NCBI GenBank assembly: GCA_020073445.1
Contig: JAIQFE010000020.1
Location: 1 to 64,000, forward strand
Direction of reading: 5' to 3'
DNA length: 64,000 nucleotides
From: Terriglobia bacterium
GTDB lineage: Bacteria; Acidobacteriota; Terriglobia; Bryobacterales; Bryobacteraceae
In this document: piece after piece, positions 63,857 through 64,000 of the stretch
Numbering within the stretch: the first letter of the stretch is position 1
Layout: the number at the start of each line of letters is the position of its first letter
The notes under the pieces: generated by a model
What the model saw: only the letters and a program-made list of their open reading frames with translations
Told to the model about the DNA's origin: nothing
Database searches by the model: none
Program-made: the position numbers and the translations under genes

Positions 63857-64000
63857 TAGTTGTTGCTGACTTGAACCTTCACCTGCTTCGGCTTAGCGAT
63901 CTCCTTCTTGGGCAAGGTGACCGTCAGGGTGCCGTTCTTATAGTCAGCCTTCACTCCATCGGGATTCACCGTATCCGGCAGGGTGAACACACGTTCGAAG
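63857..64000 (-). CDS. Small heat shock protein Hsp20, 3' part only
   Basis: The 5' end lies outside the window. The visible 47 residues read FERVFTLPDTVNPDGVKA, then YKNGTLTVTLPKKEIAKP, ending VQVSNN: the C-terminal part of an alpha-crystallin domain (the A-x-Y-x-NGxLxVxLPK signature). It is a holdase chaperone. Confidence 0.95.

Noticed and set aside
1-64000. CRISPR array
   Set aside because: No regularly spaced direct repeats of 25-40 bases were seen; the tandem repeats at 12805 and 51848 have only two copies.

Overview
The window looks like a chromosomal segment of an Acidobacteriota bacterium, most likely Bryobacterales/Solibacteraceae-like. This is inferred from gene content, not from a marker-gene search: an ADOP-type permease behind a PadR regulator, a very large TonB-dependent receptor with a carboxypeptidase-regulatory domain, a GTP-dependent PEP carboxykinase, B12-dependent ribonucleotide reductase, secreted DUF6152/'PDLSGVW' proteins, DUF1080, a PEP-CTERM protein, and overall high GC.

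Layout. 0.4-3.4 kb: a Tat-exported flavin amine oxidase and an extended-SDR reductase. About 3.5-15.5 kb: an accessory island ending at a tRNA-Phe gene, with a tyrosine integrase next to the tRNA 3' end. It holds a broken integrase, an IS256-family element, a compact four-gene Gabija-like defence operon (OLD-type ATPase/TOPRIM nuclease, UvrD-like helicase, small beta-flower/collagen-like protein, HEPN-like protein), the two ends of a giant DUF4011-type helicase joined by a large deletion, and an unknown 253-aa protein. 15.5-21.4 kb: a MATE exporter, then the conserved rpmH-rnpA-yidD-yidC-khpB-mnmE cluster. 21.6-31.7 kb: housekeeping metabolism and small conserved proteins. 31.7-35.5 kb: an assimilatory sulfate operon (cysD-cysN-cysH-TSUP). 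35.7-41.1 kb: nrdJ, a zinc-ribbon coiled-coil protein, a HicB-like orphan, a MntA/HepT toxin-antitoxin pair and a response regulator. 41.2-48.0 kb: TonB receptor, sulfite-oxidase-family enzyme, pckG. 48.0-59.2 kb: a REPIN-like repeat and a run of secreted proteins interrupted by padR-ADOP. 59.2-64.0 kb: sugar isomerase-like protein, carboxypeptidase-regulatory protein, RlmI, HtpX and the 3' end of an Hsp20 gene.

How the genes work together. The core part couples protein insertion and tRNA maturation (RnpA, YidC/YidD, KhpB, MnmE) and sulfate activation and reduction to sulfite. The island is a mobile defence locus that shows decay: three of its genes carry single-base frameshifts, and the helicase of the Gabija-like operon has Arg in place of the Walker A Lys. 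The most interesting candidate for a new system is this operon, in which gajA/gajB-like genes are followed at 28-36 bp spacing by two further genes that are not part of canonical two-gene Gabija.
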